Of a stretch of 50,997 nucleotides of DNA, positions 19,719 through 29,024 are shown piece after piece. A program made the translations under genes and the position numbers. Numbering within the stretch: position 1 is the stretch's first letter; every line of letters starts with the position of its first letter. The DNA is from Xanthomonas boreopolis. Its GTDB lineage: Bacteria; Pseudomonadota; Gammaproteobacteria; Xanthomonadales; Xanthomonadaceae. The DNA lies in contig BNBA01000031.1 of NCBI GenBank assembly GCA_014654535.1, positions 1-50,997 on the forward strand, read 5' to 3'. The notes under the pieces are model-generated. The model made no database searches, had not been told where the DNA came from, and saw nothing but the letters and a program-made list of their open reading frames with translations.

Positions 19719-22499
19719 TCAGAACTCCCACCTCACCTTGCCCCAGAAATAGCGGCCGATCGTGTTGTAGGTCCAGGCATCGGTGTTGGAAGCGTTGGAG
19801 TAATACCCGTAATAGATCGGCGGTTTCTTGTCGAAGGCATTGTCCACGCCGATCGTCGCGGTCAGGCCGAGCGACTTGAACTTGCGATTGACGGTCAGGT
19901 CGTTGTAGACGTAGGCAGGCACGTCGAAGTAAACGCAATTGCCGCTCGCGTCGGTATTGTTGCAGTAGCCCTCGTAAGCACTGCCGACCACGCTGGAACC
20001 GATGTAGCGCATCGTCCAGGCGGCATGCCAGTCGCCATAGTCCCAGCCCAGGTTGAGGTTGGCCTTCAGGCGCGGCAGGTTGCCGTAGCTGGAGGTCTCG
20101 CCGACGTAGTTGTGGCCGTCGTCGCCGACCAGGTACTTCGACATCAGCGTCGCATCCAGGCCGAGCTGGAAACGGCCCCAGCGATCGGTCTCCAGCTGGT
20201 ACTTGGTGGCGAAGTCGTAGCCGCGGATTTCGACCTTGTCGAGGTTCACCGAGTACGGCACGGTCACGCTGACCAACTGGCCCGTCGCGCTGCGCGTCAC
20301 CAGCGCGCAGTAGGCAGCTTCGCCCTGGTAGCAGCGATCGAGCACCTGCTCGTAGCCGGTGCCGCTGATCATGTTCTCCAGCTTGACCTTCCAGGCATCG
20401 AAGCTCACCGAGAAGCCCGGCAGCCAATCCGGGTCGTACACCAATCCCACGTCGTAGGAATGGCCGGATTCCGGCTTGAGGTCGAATCCGGCGTTGGCGT
20501 CGCCGGTGACGATCACGGTCATCGTGCCGGTGTTGACGAAGCTGCCGTCCGCCGGCACGTTCTGGCAGCCGCCGGCACCGGCGCCGCCGGTGTAGTGCTC
20601 GCATGGATCGTAGTAGCTTCCTGCATCGTTGATGCCCTGGTAGGGCGAACCGTACAAGTCGCCCAGCGCCGGCGCGCGGAACACTTCGGCGGCCGTGGCA
20701 CGCACCAGCAGGTCGGAGACCGGGCGCCATTCCAGCGCCAGCGAACTGTTGGTGGTACGGCCCCAGGCGCTGTAGTCGGACAGGCGGCTGCCGATGTCCA
20801 GGCTCAGCGAATGCGCCAGCGGCAGGTCCGACAGGATCGGCACCAGCAGCTCGGCATAGGCTTCCTTCAGGGTCTCGGCGTGTCCTTGCTTCATGATGCA
20901 GCCGTCCATGTAGTCGCAGGCGCCGTACGCATCGGCCATCGCGACCGAACTCTGCGTGCCCTGGTGGAAATCGTTCCTGCGGTATTCCAGTCCGAAGGCG
21001 GCCTTCACTTCGCCGGCCGGGAGCGCGAACAGCGTGCCATTGGTGGCCAGGTTGATGTTCTTCGAGGTGCTCTCGTCCTTCAGGTCCACCGGCAGCAGGG
21101 TCGACCGGAGCGCGGCAAGGGTGTCCGGGTCGTTCGGGTTGAAGACGTTCCCGGTTTCGAGCACGTCGACCAGCTCGGAGGTGACCGCAAAGCCGTAGCG
21201 CACCAGCTTGTCCTTGTAGCTGGCGTAGCCGACGCTGGCGTCCCACTGCCAGCTCGAATCGCCGAAGCTGCCGCGCAGGCCGGCGACGGCGTTGGTCTGC
21301 GCCATCGACGAGACGTACTTGCGGCTGAAGACCGGCGTGCGAAGGATGTAGTCGCTGAGGTCCGAACCGAACGGATTGTATGGATTGCCGGCGACGTCGG
21401 CGCCCAGCCCGGCCGCGCTGATGCCATAGGGCTGCAGGTGCGAGGTGGTCTTGCTGTGCGTCCACAGCAGGTCGGCATAGGCCTGGATGCCGTCGGTGAT
21501 GTCCCAGGTGGCGCGCATCGAGAAGTTGGTGCGGTCCCCCGGCGTGATCATGTACTGGGAATCGTAGTAGTTGTAGCGGTCGCGCGAATCGGTGCCGAAC
21601 GCATGGTAGTCCGCGGCGGTCAGGGCGCCGGCGCCCACGTCGTAGTTCGGCGTCAGCCGCGTTCCGTCGCTCAGCACGGCACGGGTATTGCTGCCCGTCA
21701 TGTCGCCGATCACGCCGTTGTTGTAGCTGAGCTGGCTCTTCGCGAAGCCGCGGTCGCGGTTGTAGAGCGCGTTCTGCGAGTTGTGGCTCAGCGCCAGCAT
21801 CACGCTGCCGCGGCTCCAGGTCTTGCCCCATTCCACCGCGAAGTTGCGGCGGGCCGCGTCGCCATGGCCGCTGATGCCGTAGTCGGCCTCGATCGCCCCG
21901 CCGTCGTAGCCGTTCTTGAGGATGATGTTGACCACACCGCCGATCGCATCGGAACCGTAGATCGCCGAAGCGCCGGCGGTCAGCACCTCGATGTGGTCGA
22001 CCATCGCCGCGGGGATCGAATTCACGTCCACGCCGGGCGCGGCGGCGACGCTGCTGGCCGGGCCGGTCATGCGATGGCCATTGAGCAGCACGAGGGTGCG
22101 TTCCGGCCCCAGCCCGCGCAGCGAGACCAACGCGCGGCCATGGCTGAAACCGCTGTTGATCGAAGTGTTGGTCTGGATGCCGGACATCACCGGCAGGCTC
22201 TGCAGCATGTCGCCGACCGTCGCCTTGCCGCTGTCCTCGATGCGTTGGCGGTCGATCGTGACCACCGGGCTCGCGGTCTCCATGTCGACGCGGCGGATGT
22301 GCGAGCCGGTCACGGTCACCGTGTCGAGCTGCTTGGCCTTCTTGTTGTCCTGCGGCCGGTCGTCGCCGGCCTCCTGCGCGTGCGCCGCGGGCGCGGCCGC
22401 ACTCATCGCCAGCAGGATCGCCAGCGTCAATGGACACGAATGCCTTGCGGCGCGGAACGCGGCGACGTGCGGGACGGGAACAGCGGAACTGGGCGACAT
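19719..22499 (-). CDS. TonB-dependent outer-membrane receptor (2)
   Basis: 926 residues. It has a signal peptide (cut near ...APAAHA), a TonB-box-like DTVTVTGSHI, a plug (about 55-170; VGDMLQSLPVMSGI, ALVSLRGLG, VLLNGHR, AIYGSDAIGGVVNIIL) and a barrel ending in an aromatic residue (KVRWEF). It shares domain order and loop cysteine pairs (CEHYTGGAGAGGC, CYQGEAAYC) with receptor 1, so the two are paralogues. It heads a unit with the multidomain glycosidase and GH43. AGAGGA lies 8 nt before the ATG at 22499. A perfect copy of the candidate regulatory site is at 22721-22762. Import of arabino-oligosaccharides or glycopeptides is inferred. Confidence 0.93.
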   Translation of the reverse strand: MSPSSAVPVPHVAAFRAARHSCPLTLAILLAMSAAAPAAHAQEAGDDRPQDNKKAKQLDTVTVTGSHIRRVDMETASPVVTIDRQRIEDSGKATVGDMLQSLPVMSGIQTNTSINSGFSHGRALVSLRGLGPERTLVLLNGHRMTGPASSVAAAPGVDVNSIPAAMVDHIEVLTAGASAIYGSDAIGGVVNIILKNGYDGGAIEADYGISGHGDAARRNFAVEWGKTWSRGSVMLALSHNSQNALYNRDRGFAKSQLSYNNGVIGDMTGSNTRAVLSDGTRLTPNYDVGAGALTAADYHAFGTDSRDRYNYYDSQYMITPGDRTNFSMRATWDITDGIQAYADLLWTHSKTTSHLQPYGISAAGLGADVAGNPYNPFGSDLSDYILRTPVFSRKYVSSMAQTNAVAGLRGSFGDSSWQWDASVGYASYKDKLVRYGFAVTSELVDVLETGNVFNPNDPDTLAALRSTLLPVDLKDESTSKNINLATNGTLFALPAGEVKAAFGLEYRRNDFHQGTQSSVAMADAYGACDYMDGCIMKQGHAETLKEAYAELLVPILSDLPLAHSLSLDIGSRLSDYSAWGRTTNSSLALEWRPVSDLLVRATAAEVFRAPALGDLYGSPYQGINDAGSYYDPCEHYTGGAGAGGCQNVPADGSFVNTGTMTVIVTGDANAGFDLKPESGHSYDVGLVYDPDWLPGFSVSFDAWKVKLENMISGTGYEQVLDRCYQGEAAYCALVTRSATGQLVSVTVPYSVNLDKVEIRGYDFATKYQLETDRWGRFQLGLDATLMSKYLVGDDGHNYVGETSSYGNLPRLKANLNLGWDYGDWHAAWTMRYIGSSVVGSAYEGYCNNTDASGNCVYFDVPAYVYNDLTVNRKFKSLGLTATIGVDNAFDKKPPIYYGYYSNASNTDAWTYNTIGRYFWGKVRWEF

Positions 22500-22720
22500 C
22501 GGAGGATTCCTCTGGCGATTCTGGCTAAGGGAACGCTGGAATTCGGGCCGAACGACCCCGTCCCGGCGCATGGCGCCGGAAGCGGGATGGTCGATGTGCA
22601 ACGGAACTTCGGAACGGCGACGCGGCGTGGATCGGCGAATTACCGCGCCCGTGGTGCGTGCCTGGGAACCCTCACGCCTTCCCCCACGTGGAATTCATGT
22701 TCCGGTAACGACGGCGCAAA
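22500..22720 (-). other. Leader region of TonB receptor 2
   Basis: 221 nt between the receptor start and the candidate promoter element. No gene is supported in it. If transcription begins near 22715 the mRNA has an unusually long leader. Confidence 0.4.
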
Positions 22721-22762
22721 CGTCTTGACGCAAATAGCGAAGAAGGATGCGGAAATCCGCAC
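22721..22762 (-). promoter_or_regulatory. Candidate regulon site upstream of TonB receptor 2
   Basis: CGTCTTGAC (22721-22729), 17 nt, then ATGCGGAAATCCGCAC (22747-22762): both parts and the spacing are identical to 13469-13510. A TTTCCGCA follows directly (22763-22770) and may be part of a larger site. Confidence 0.75.
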
Positions 22763-22836
22763 TTTCCGCAGCGGGTTCGGCGTCCCGCGGATCTTCCCGC
22801 CATGCCGTCGAACGGCGGGAGGATTTCCCGGTGGCC

Positions 22837-22870
22837 CGGCTCTTGGATATCCATGGATATCCAAGAGCCG
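22837..22870. promoter_or_regulatory. Perfect 34-bp palindrome
   Basis: 17-bp arms meet at CCATGG with no loop; the inner part is two GGATATCC units. It lies 57 nt past the end of the gene at 22927-25269 and 75 bp upstream of the regulatory site of TonB receptor 2. It could be a hairpin at the end of the upstream operon (no T-run follows) or an operator for a dimeric regulator. The AT-rich core is unlike the GC-rich REP-type repeats of the window. Confidence 0.6.
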
Positions 22871-22926
22871 AATACGGGATCCGCCTCGGTCATGCGATAT
22901 CAAATCCGGATCCGGCGCATACGGAT

Positions 22927-25269
22927 TCAGGCATATCGCGCCCGTACCATCACGCTGCCGCCCGCCTTCACCGGCAACGCAACGCGATCGCGCTGCGGAC
23001 CGGCGGGAACGGCAGGACGGCCATCGACGCTCACTTCGACCAGGCGCCTGCCCGCCGGCACCCGCAGACTGAGCCAGGCCCGCGACGGCGCGCGTTCCGG
23101 CAGTTCGACGCGTCCTTCGATCGTGCCCCGTGCCGGATCGGCCTGCAGGTGCAGGCTGGCGCGCCCCCATGGCGTCGGCGCGCCGCGCAGCGCGACCGGC
23201 CTGCCGCTGGCGAGCCAGTCGCGCGGCAGCGCGCGCGCCAGGTACAGCGCGTCGTCCTGGTCGAACGCCAGCATCCAGCGCAACAGCAGCGGCACGGTCA
23301 TCTGCGCCGGCATGCAGAACAGCGGCATGCCACCGGTGATGCCGGCCACCTCGCCGGCGGTCCAGCTGCCGCGCGTATGCGCCTGGTAGCGATGCGCGTA
23401 CAGGAACAACAGGTATTCCTCGATCCTGTCCAGGCGCAATAGCTGCTGCGCATAGCCGTAGGAAATGAAGCCTAGGATGTCGCGCCCTTCCGGCGTCGGC
23501 TTCCAGATGTTGGAGACGATGCCGAGCGTGGTGCCCCCGTGGCCGCGCAGGCAATCGATCACCAGGTTGGCGAGGTCTTCCGGCAGCACGTCGGCCTGCA
23601 GAAGTTCGGCATAGACGCGGTGCGACCAGAGCTGCTCGCTCTTGCTCGGGTCCTCCTGCGACATCGCCTCGCGGAAGGTCTGCGTGGCGCCCGGCAGCGG
23701 GCCGATGTACGGCGGCGACAGGTCCCGGCGCACGTTGGCGCGGATGCTCTGCAGCAGGCGCTCGCGCAGCCGCTTCGCGCGCGCGCGCCACTGCGCGGCC
23801 TCGGTGCCGCTGCCGCCGAGCGAGGTCCATACCGCGGCGATGTCTTCCCAGCCGCGGATCGCCAACGCGCTGTTGGCGAAGTACGGCTTCCACCACAGCG
23901 ACGGATCGGGATACAGGCAGGCATCGGACTCGTTCCAGCCATGGATCAGTCCATGGCCGCGGTCGTTCTTCGGCAGCGCCAGCGCGGCATCGTGCAGTTC
24001 GGCCAGGATCTGCGCGGTGGCGGCGATCTTGCCGCGATGCTTGCGCAGCAGCGCGGCGTCGCCGGTATAGCGCAGGTAACGCGCCAGCAGCGATAGCGTG
24101 AGGCCGAACTGGCCGGTCTCCGGGCCGCGCATGTTGATCATGCCGTCGGCCTGGGTGTACTCGGACAGGTAGTTGTCGAGCACCGCCGCGGCCTGGGCGA
24201 AGCGGCCCCACTCCAGGTTGGCGTACAGCGAGCTGGTGAAGGTGTCCTGGAAGCCGTCGTACTCGTTGCCGTAGTAGTCGCGGTCGACCGCGCCGTACTT
24301 GGGATAGACCCCGGCCGGGCGTACCACCAGTTCGCGCGCGAAGGCGAAGCGCGCCATGTCGGCCCAGCTCGGGTCGGGCAACTGCGCCTCGGCGGCATCG
24401 GCGACGCGCGCCTGCCAATAGCCGGCGAAATCGAGCAGGCCGCGGTAGAAGTCCTCGGCGCTGGCGCCGTTGCGGCGCGGCGGGTACTCCGGATAGCTGT
24501 AGCCGTAGACGGTCCTGGCCGCCTTGCCGTTCTCGACCAGCACCGCGCGGTGCCAGGTCTGCACGACGAAGCGGTCGTGCGCATTCACGTCGGCGAACAC
24601 GATCAGGTCGTACCAGCGGCCCTCGCCGGCCGGCACCACCTTGTGCACCGCCGGGAGCCAGCCGCCGAGCAGGCCCTCCTCGCGGCGGGCGATCTTGCCG
24701 GCCTCGCCCAGCTCGGGGAAGTACTGGATCGCCCGGTAGGTGCGGGTGCGCCCGTCCGGATAGACCTGCATGGCGTCGTTGCCCTGCACGGTGCCGACGA
24801 AGGTGGTCCACGGCAGGCGGCCGTTGTAGTCCTTAGGATCCAGGCGCGAGGCCGGCGGCGGTGCGGCGTCGCGTACCTCGTCCTCGCGTGGGTCGCCGTC
24901 GCGCAGCAATCGGTCGGCGAGCAGGTCGGCCTCGGCCATGGCCACTTCGGCCAGCTTCATGCCGAAATACGGCGGCCGGTCGCTGCCCCACACCGCCTCG
25001 GTGCGCTTGCCCAGGTCGAGCACGCCCTCGGCGCAGGCCAGCACCAGCGAACCCTGCGGCGTGCGCAGGTCCTCGTGCACGCTCCAGCGCCGGCCCCGGT
25101 GGTCGAACTCGAGCAACTTCGCATGCTCGGGCAATGGGTCGCGCGGCGGCGAGAGCGCCGGCGATGCCATCCCCTCCGCTGCGCCGGCGATCGCCGGCAT
25201 TTGCCATCCCCACACCATGGTCCCGGCAGTGACGCCGACGCCTCCACGCAAGAACTGTCTCCGGTCCAC
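22927..25269 (-). CDS. Tat-exported (alpha/alpha)6-barrel protein, putative glycoside hydrolase of unassigned family
   Basis: 780 residues. The N-terminus carries a twin-arginine motif (DRRQFLRGG) and a hydrophobic stretch, so export by Tat is likely. The first about 290 residues look like a beta-rich domain. From about 300 to 690 the helical pattern and acidic/aromatic motifs (DGFQDTFTSSLYANLEWG, GLIHGWNESDACLYPDPSLWWKPYF) suggest a six-hairpin glycosidase barrel, and a small beta domain ends the protein. The 80-nt gap to the GH127 gene upstream suggests one operon with it and the GPH transporter. I cannot assign a CAZy family. A role in attacking arabinosylated substrate in the periplasm is inference. 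Confidence 0.65.
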   Translation of the reverse strand: MDRRQFLRGGVGVTAGTMVWGWQMPAIAGAAEGMASPALSPPRDPLPEHAKLLEFDHRGRRWSVHEDLRTPQGSLVLACAEGVLDLGKRTEAVWGSDRPPYFGMKLAEVAMAEADLLADRLLRDGDPREDEVRDAAPPPASRLDPKDYNGRLPWTTFVGTVQGNDAMQVYPDGRTRTYRAIQYFPELGEAGKIARREEGLLGGWLPAVHKVVPAGEGRWYDLIVFADVNAHDRFVVQTWHRAVLVENGKAARTVYGYSYPEYPPRRNGASAEDFYRGLLDFAGYWQARVADAAEAQLPDPSWADMARFAFARELVVRPAGVYPKYGAVDRDYYGNEYDGFQDTFTSSLYANLEWGRFAQAAAVLDNYLSEYTQADGMINMRGPETGQFGLTLSLLARYLRYTGDAALLRKHRGKIAATAQILAELHDAALALPKNDRGHGLIHGWNESDACLYPDPSLWWKPYFANSALAIRGWEDIAAVWTSLGGSGTEAAQWRARAKRLRERLLQSIRANVRRDLSPPYIGPLPGATQTFREAMSQEDPSKSEQLWSHRVYAELLQADVLPEDLANLVIDCLRGHGGTTLGIVSNIWKPTPEGRDILGFISYGYAQQLLRLDRIEEYLLFLYAHRYQAHTRGSWTAGEVAGITGGMPLFCMPAQMTVPLLLRWMLAFDQDDALYLARALPRDWLASGRPVALRGAPTPWGRASLHLQADPARGTIEGRVELPERAPSRAWLSLRVPAGRRLVEVSVDGRPAVPAGPQRDRVALPVKAGGSVMVRARYA

Positions 25270-25349
25270 CTGTCACGCTCCTCTCGAAAAGATCGGGCCG
25301 GCGCCGCCCGGCGACCTGGCCGTTCGAAAAACCGTCGTTCGCGGTCCGC

Positions 25350-27302
25350 TCAACCCGCGTCCAGCCACACCCGCATTTCGCCCTCGCCGCGGTTGGCCCA
25401 GGCGAAGTAAGGCACGAACCGCAATCGCTGCGATCGCGCGCGTGCGGGCGGCGGGTCATAGCGGTACAGCGCTTCCCGCCCCTGCGGCTCGCGCCGCAGG
25501 CCATCGGCCTCGACCAGCGTCATGCCCGCGAACACGCCATCGCCGGCGACCGGCACCAGCGCCGCGTCAGCCGGCAGCGCCAGCTGGTGCAGGTCGGCGC
25601 CGTTGTCGGCCTCCTCCAGGCAATAGACCAGCGGTCCGCGCTGCAGGGCGACCTTGCCGGCCGCCTGGCGCAGGCGCGGGTGCGCGCCGATCCGCCGCAC
25701 CGGCATCGGCAGCTCCAGCCGCAGGCGATCGCCGGGCCGCCATTCGCGCTCCAGCCAGGCGTAGCCCTTGCGCACCTGCAGCGGCACGTCCTCGTCGTTG
25801 AGCTGCAACCGCGGCTGCCCGCACCAGTCCGGCAGGCGCAACGCCAGCGCGGTGGAGAAGGCCTGCTCGGCCAGGACCTCGATCTCGACGCGCCCGTCCC
25901 AGGGATAATCGGTGCGCTGGCGCAGGCCGAAGCGGACGCCGTCGCGTTCGAACCACGCCTCGCCGCCGACGTACAGGTCCACGTGCAGCGCCTCGGCGCG
26001 GCTGGTGTAGACGTAGTGTCCCAGCGAAGCGATCAGGCGGGCGATGTTGGGCGGGCAGCAGGCGCAGCCGAACCAGCGCTGGCGCGTCGGCTTCACGTGG
26101 TCGTAGGCATGGTTGGCCGCCATCGCGCGCGGCACCGTCTCCAGCGGGTTGACGTAGAAGAACGCCTTCCCGTCCAGCGACATGCCTGCCAGCACCACGT
26201 TGTACAACGCCCGCTCCATCGCGTCGGCGTAGCCGGCCTCGCCCTCCATCTGCAGCATGCGCTTTGCGAACATCATCAGCCCCACGCCGGCGCAGCTTTC
26301 CGCATAGGCGCTGTCGTTGGGCAGGTCGTACGCGCTGGTGAAGGATTCCCCCCAACCCTGCGCGCCGATGCCGCCCGTCACGTACATCTGCCGCGCGCTC
26401 ATGTCGTGCCACAGGCGCAGGCAGGCCTCGCGCTTGGCGGCGTCGCCGTCCAGCCGCGCCAGGTGCGCCGCGCCGGCCAGCAGGTAGACGAAGCGCACCG
26501 CATGGCCGGTGGCGTGCTGCTGTTCGACCAGCGGCAGGTGCGCCTGGCTGTAGGCCTTGTCGCGCACCATCCAGTCCTTGCCATGGTTGTCCCAGTACGA
26601 GACGCCGCCGCGCCTTTCGTGCTCGATGTCGTACCAGTGCGGCCGGCTGCCGCGCTGGTCGATGAAGTAGCGCGCCAATGCGCGATAGCGTTCCTCGCCC
26701 GTGGCTTCGTACAGGCGCAGCAGCGCAAGCTCGACCTCCGGATGCCCGGGGTAGCCCTGCAGCTTGCCCGGCCCGGTGCCGAACACCGCATCGATATGGT
26801 CGGCGAACCGGCAGCACACCTCCAGCAGCGTGCGCTTGCCGGTGGCCTGGAAATACGCCACGCCGGCCTCGAACAGATGCCCGGCGCAGTACAGCTCGTG
26901 GCATTCGGCCAGGTTGCTCCAACGCTCGGCCGGCGCCTTCAGGGTGAAGTAGGTATTGAGATACCCGTCCGGCTGCTGGGCGGCGGCGACCAGGTCGATC
27001 ACCTCGTCGGCGGTGCGCTCCAACGCAGGGTCGCGCTGCTGCGCCAGCAGGTAGGCGACCGCCTCCAGCCACTTGGCCACGTCGCTGTCCTGGAAGATCA
27101 TGCCGCGGAAATCGCCCTGCTCGCGCCCGGCGGCGATGCGGAAATTGGCGATGGCGTGGCTCGGTTCCGCATCCGGGACGCGGTCGTTGAGCGCCAGCCA
27201 TTGGTAAGGCACCACCACGTCGCGCACCAGCGCCTGGTAGCCGCTCCAGAACGGCGCGGTCAATGCGATCTGTTTCAGCTGGGGGTCCTGGATGCCCGGC
27301 AT
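25350..27302 (-). CDS. hypBA1: Cytoplasmic GH127 beta-L-arabinofuranosidase (HypBA1-like)
   Basis: 650 residues, close to the 658 of the Bifidobacterium HypBA1 that frees L-arabinose from beta-1,2-linked L-arabinofuranose disaccharide and Hyp-arabinoside. Family motifs are QPDGYLNTYF (110-119), CHELYCAGHLFEA (134-146), MYVTGGIG (306-313) and CACCPPN (413-419). Glu319, Glu335, Cys337, Cys415 and Cys416 fall where HypBA1 has its acid/base, zinc ligands and cysteine nucleophile. No signal peptide is present, so it acts inside the cell on imported sugar. The ATG at 27302 has AGGAAA upstream. It lies 55 nt after the GPH symporter gene, which would deliver the substrate. Confidence 0.93.
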   Translation of the reverse strand: MPGIQDPQLKQIALTAPFWSGYQALVRDVVVPYQWLALNDRVPDAEPSHAIANFRIAAGREQGDFRGMIFQDSDVAKWLEAVAYLLAQQRDPALERTADEVIDLVAAAQQPDGYLNTYFTLKAPAERWSNLAECHELYCAGHLFEAGVAYFQATGKRTLLEVCCRFADHIDAVFGTGPGKLQGYPGHPEVELALLRLYEATGEERYRALARYFIDQRGSRPHWYDIEHERRGGVSYWDNHGKDWMVRDKAYSQAHLPLVEQQHATGHAVRFVYLLAGAAHLARLDGDAAKREACLRLWHDMSARQMYVTGGIGAQGWGESFTSAYDLPNDSAYAESCAGVGLMMFAKRMLQMEGEAGYADAMERALYNVVLAGMSLDGKAFFYVNPLETVPRAMAANHAYDHVKPTRQRWFGCACCPPNIARLIASLGHYVYTSRAEALHVDLYVGGEAWFERDGVRFGLRQRTDYPWDGRVEIEVLAEQAFSTALALRLPDWCGQPRLQLNDEDVPLQVRKGYAWLEREWRPGDRLRLELPMPVRRIGAHPRLRQAAGKVALQRGPLVYCLEEADNGADLHQLALPADAALVPVAGDGVFAGMTLVEADGLRREPQGREALYRYDPPPARARSQRLRFVPYFAWANRGEGEMRVWLDAG

Positions 27303-27357
27303 GCGGTATTTCCTGTGCGTTCGATTCGGCGAAAGGGGGTGGGATGCAGCGAGCGGC

Positions 27358-28737
27358 TCAGGCGGCGGCCCGCCGGTCCAGGTCCGCGGCGACGCGGCGC
27401 ATGCACGGCTCGTCCAGCGTGCAGAAGCGCGCAGCCAGTGCCAGCAGCAGATGCAGCGCGGCCGGGATCAGTGTTTCCAATGCGGTGATGCCCTGGCGCG
27501 ACAATGCGCTCTGCGGCACGTTGGGCTGGTAGGCGACCAGGTACAGCACCGCCGCGATGATCCCGGCGCTGGCCGCCCACGACAGCTTGATCGCCAGCAG
27601 GTTGAGGGCGAAGTTGAGGCCCGAATTGCGTTGCCCCGACTTCCATGCGCCGTAATCGTCGGCATACGCCAGCAGCGCGAAATGCAGCGGCAAGGTCAGC
27701 CCCAGGACGGTGCCGTTGGCGAACACCACGCCCAGCCAAAGCCCCTGCCAGGATGGCCCGGCCGGCAGGTACCACATCGCCAGCGACGTCGCCGCCAGCA
27801 ACAGGTTGATGCCGATGTACAGGCGCAGGGTGTCGCGCCCGCGCGCCAGCGGCGCGGCCAGCATCGCGCCGGCGATCGCCGCGAGCGCGACCAGTCCGAG
27901 GAACATCGAGGCATAGCGCGTGCCGCCGCCGAGCACGTAGGTCGCGAAGTACAGATAGCCGCCGCCGCGCAGGTTCATCACGTTGATCAACAAGAACGAC
28001 ATCAGCATGGTCAGGCGCAACTGGTCGTTGCCCAGCACGGTCGCCAACCGCCCGCGCAGCCCGGCGCGTTCGCGCGGCAGCGGCACGCGCTCGCGCACGC
28101 TGGCGAAGCAGGCCAGGAGCATCGCCACCGCCAGCGCGCAGACCACCGCCACGCCCAGGCTGTAGCCGCGCCTGGCGTCGCCGCGGCCCAGCGCCTGCAC
28201 CAGCCAAGGCAGGCCCACCGAGACCAGCAGCGATGCGACTCCGCACAAGGTGAAGCGCCAGGACTGGAAAGCCAGTATTTCCCGGCGCGAGGTGGTGATG
28301 GCGTTGATCATCGCGCAGTACGGCACGTTGACCGCGGTGTACCCCAGCGACAGCAGGAAGTAGGTAGCGCAGGCCCAGGCCAGCCGGCCGGTTTCGCCCA
28401 GCCCCGGCACGCTGAACGCCAACACCCCGGCCGCGCCGACCGGCAGCGCCATCCACAGCTGCCAGGGCCGGTAGCGTCCCCAGCGGCTGCGGGTGCGGTC
28501 GGCCAGCATGCCCATCAACGGGTCCGCCACCGCATCGAGCACGCGCACCACCAGGAACATCGCCCCCACCGCCGCCGGCGCCAGGCCGGCGACATCGGTG
28601 TAGTAGAAATTCAGGAAGCTCATGATCAGGCAGGTAACGACGGTGCCGCCGGCATCGCCCAGGCCATAGCCCACTTTTTCGTACAGCGGCAGCCGAGCTG
28701 TCGTCTCCGGTGCCGCCGGATTCGCCGAAGCATCCAT
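27358..28737 (-). CDS. GPH-family (MelB-like) sugar:cation symporter
   Basis: 459 residues with about 12 hydrophobic segments. The start (LPLYEKVGYGLGDAGGTVV) and the loop DAVADPLMGMLADRTRSRWGRYRPW are characteristic of glycoside-pentoside-hexuronide symporters of the MFS superfamily in the inner membrane. It leads an operon with the cytoplasmic GH127 and the Tat-exported protein, so arabinobiose or another beta-arabinoside is the likely cargo (inference). A candidate regulatory site lies 288-329 bp upstream. Confidence 0.92.
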   Translation of the reverse strand: MDASANPAAPETTARLPLYEKVGYGLGDAGGTVVTCLIMSFLNFYYTDVAGLAPAAVGAMFLVVRVLDAVADPLMGMLADRTRSRWGRYRPWQLWMALPVGAAGVLAFSVPGLGETGRLAWACATYFLLSLGYTAVNVPYCAMINAITTSRREILAFQSWRFTLCGVASLLVSVGLPWLVQALGRGDARRGYSLGVAVVCALAVAMLLACFASVRERVPLPRERAGLRGRLATVLGNDQLRLTMLMSFLLINVMNLRGGGYLYFATYVLGGGTRYASMFLGLVALAAIAGAMLAAPLARGRDTLRLYIGINLLLAATSLAMWYLPAGPSWQGLWLGVVFANGTVLGLTLPLHFALLAYADDYGAWKSGQRNSGLNFALNLLAIKLSWAASAGIIAAVLYLVAYQPNVPQSALSRQGITALETLIPAALHLLLALAARFCTLDEPCMRRVAADLDRRAAA

Positions 28738-29024
28738 CCTGGCCCTCCCAGGCCCCGGCGCGAACGTCGCGCGCCGAAGTGTTCTTCAACCAGACCGCCG
28801 CGCGGGCGCAAGCTCCGGAACTGCGGCAGCGCGGCAAATCGCATAACCAACGCGACCCGACGCCATCGTCGCCAGCGCGTCGCGGCGCCATCCCCGCTGC
28901 ACGCGTATCCCGGCATATTCCCGTCCAGCCCTTTGGAATACCGCCGGAATCCGGCCCTCGACTGCTTTTCCGGTTCCCATGGCTCCCGCCATGCCGCTTC
29001 GATCTTGCGGCCCGTGGCCTCGGC

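Noticed and set aside
15200-19879. Very long open frame on the plus strand opposite the multidomain glycosidase
   Set aside because: It is an antisense shadow caused by high GC and third-position bias; its sequence is rich in Arg/Ala/His with no family motifs, while the minus strand has clear domains and a signal peptide.
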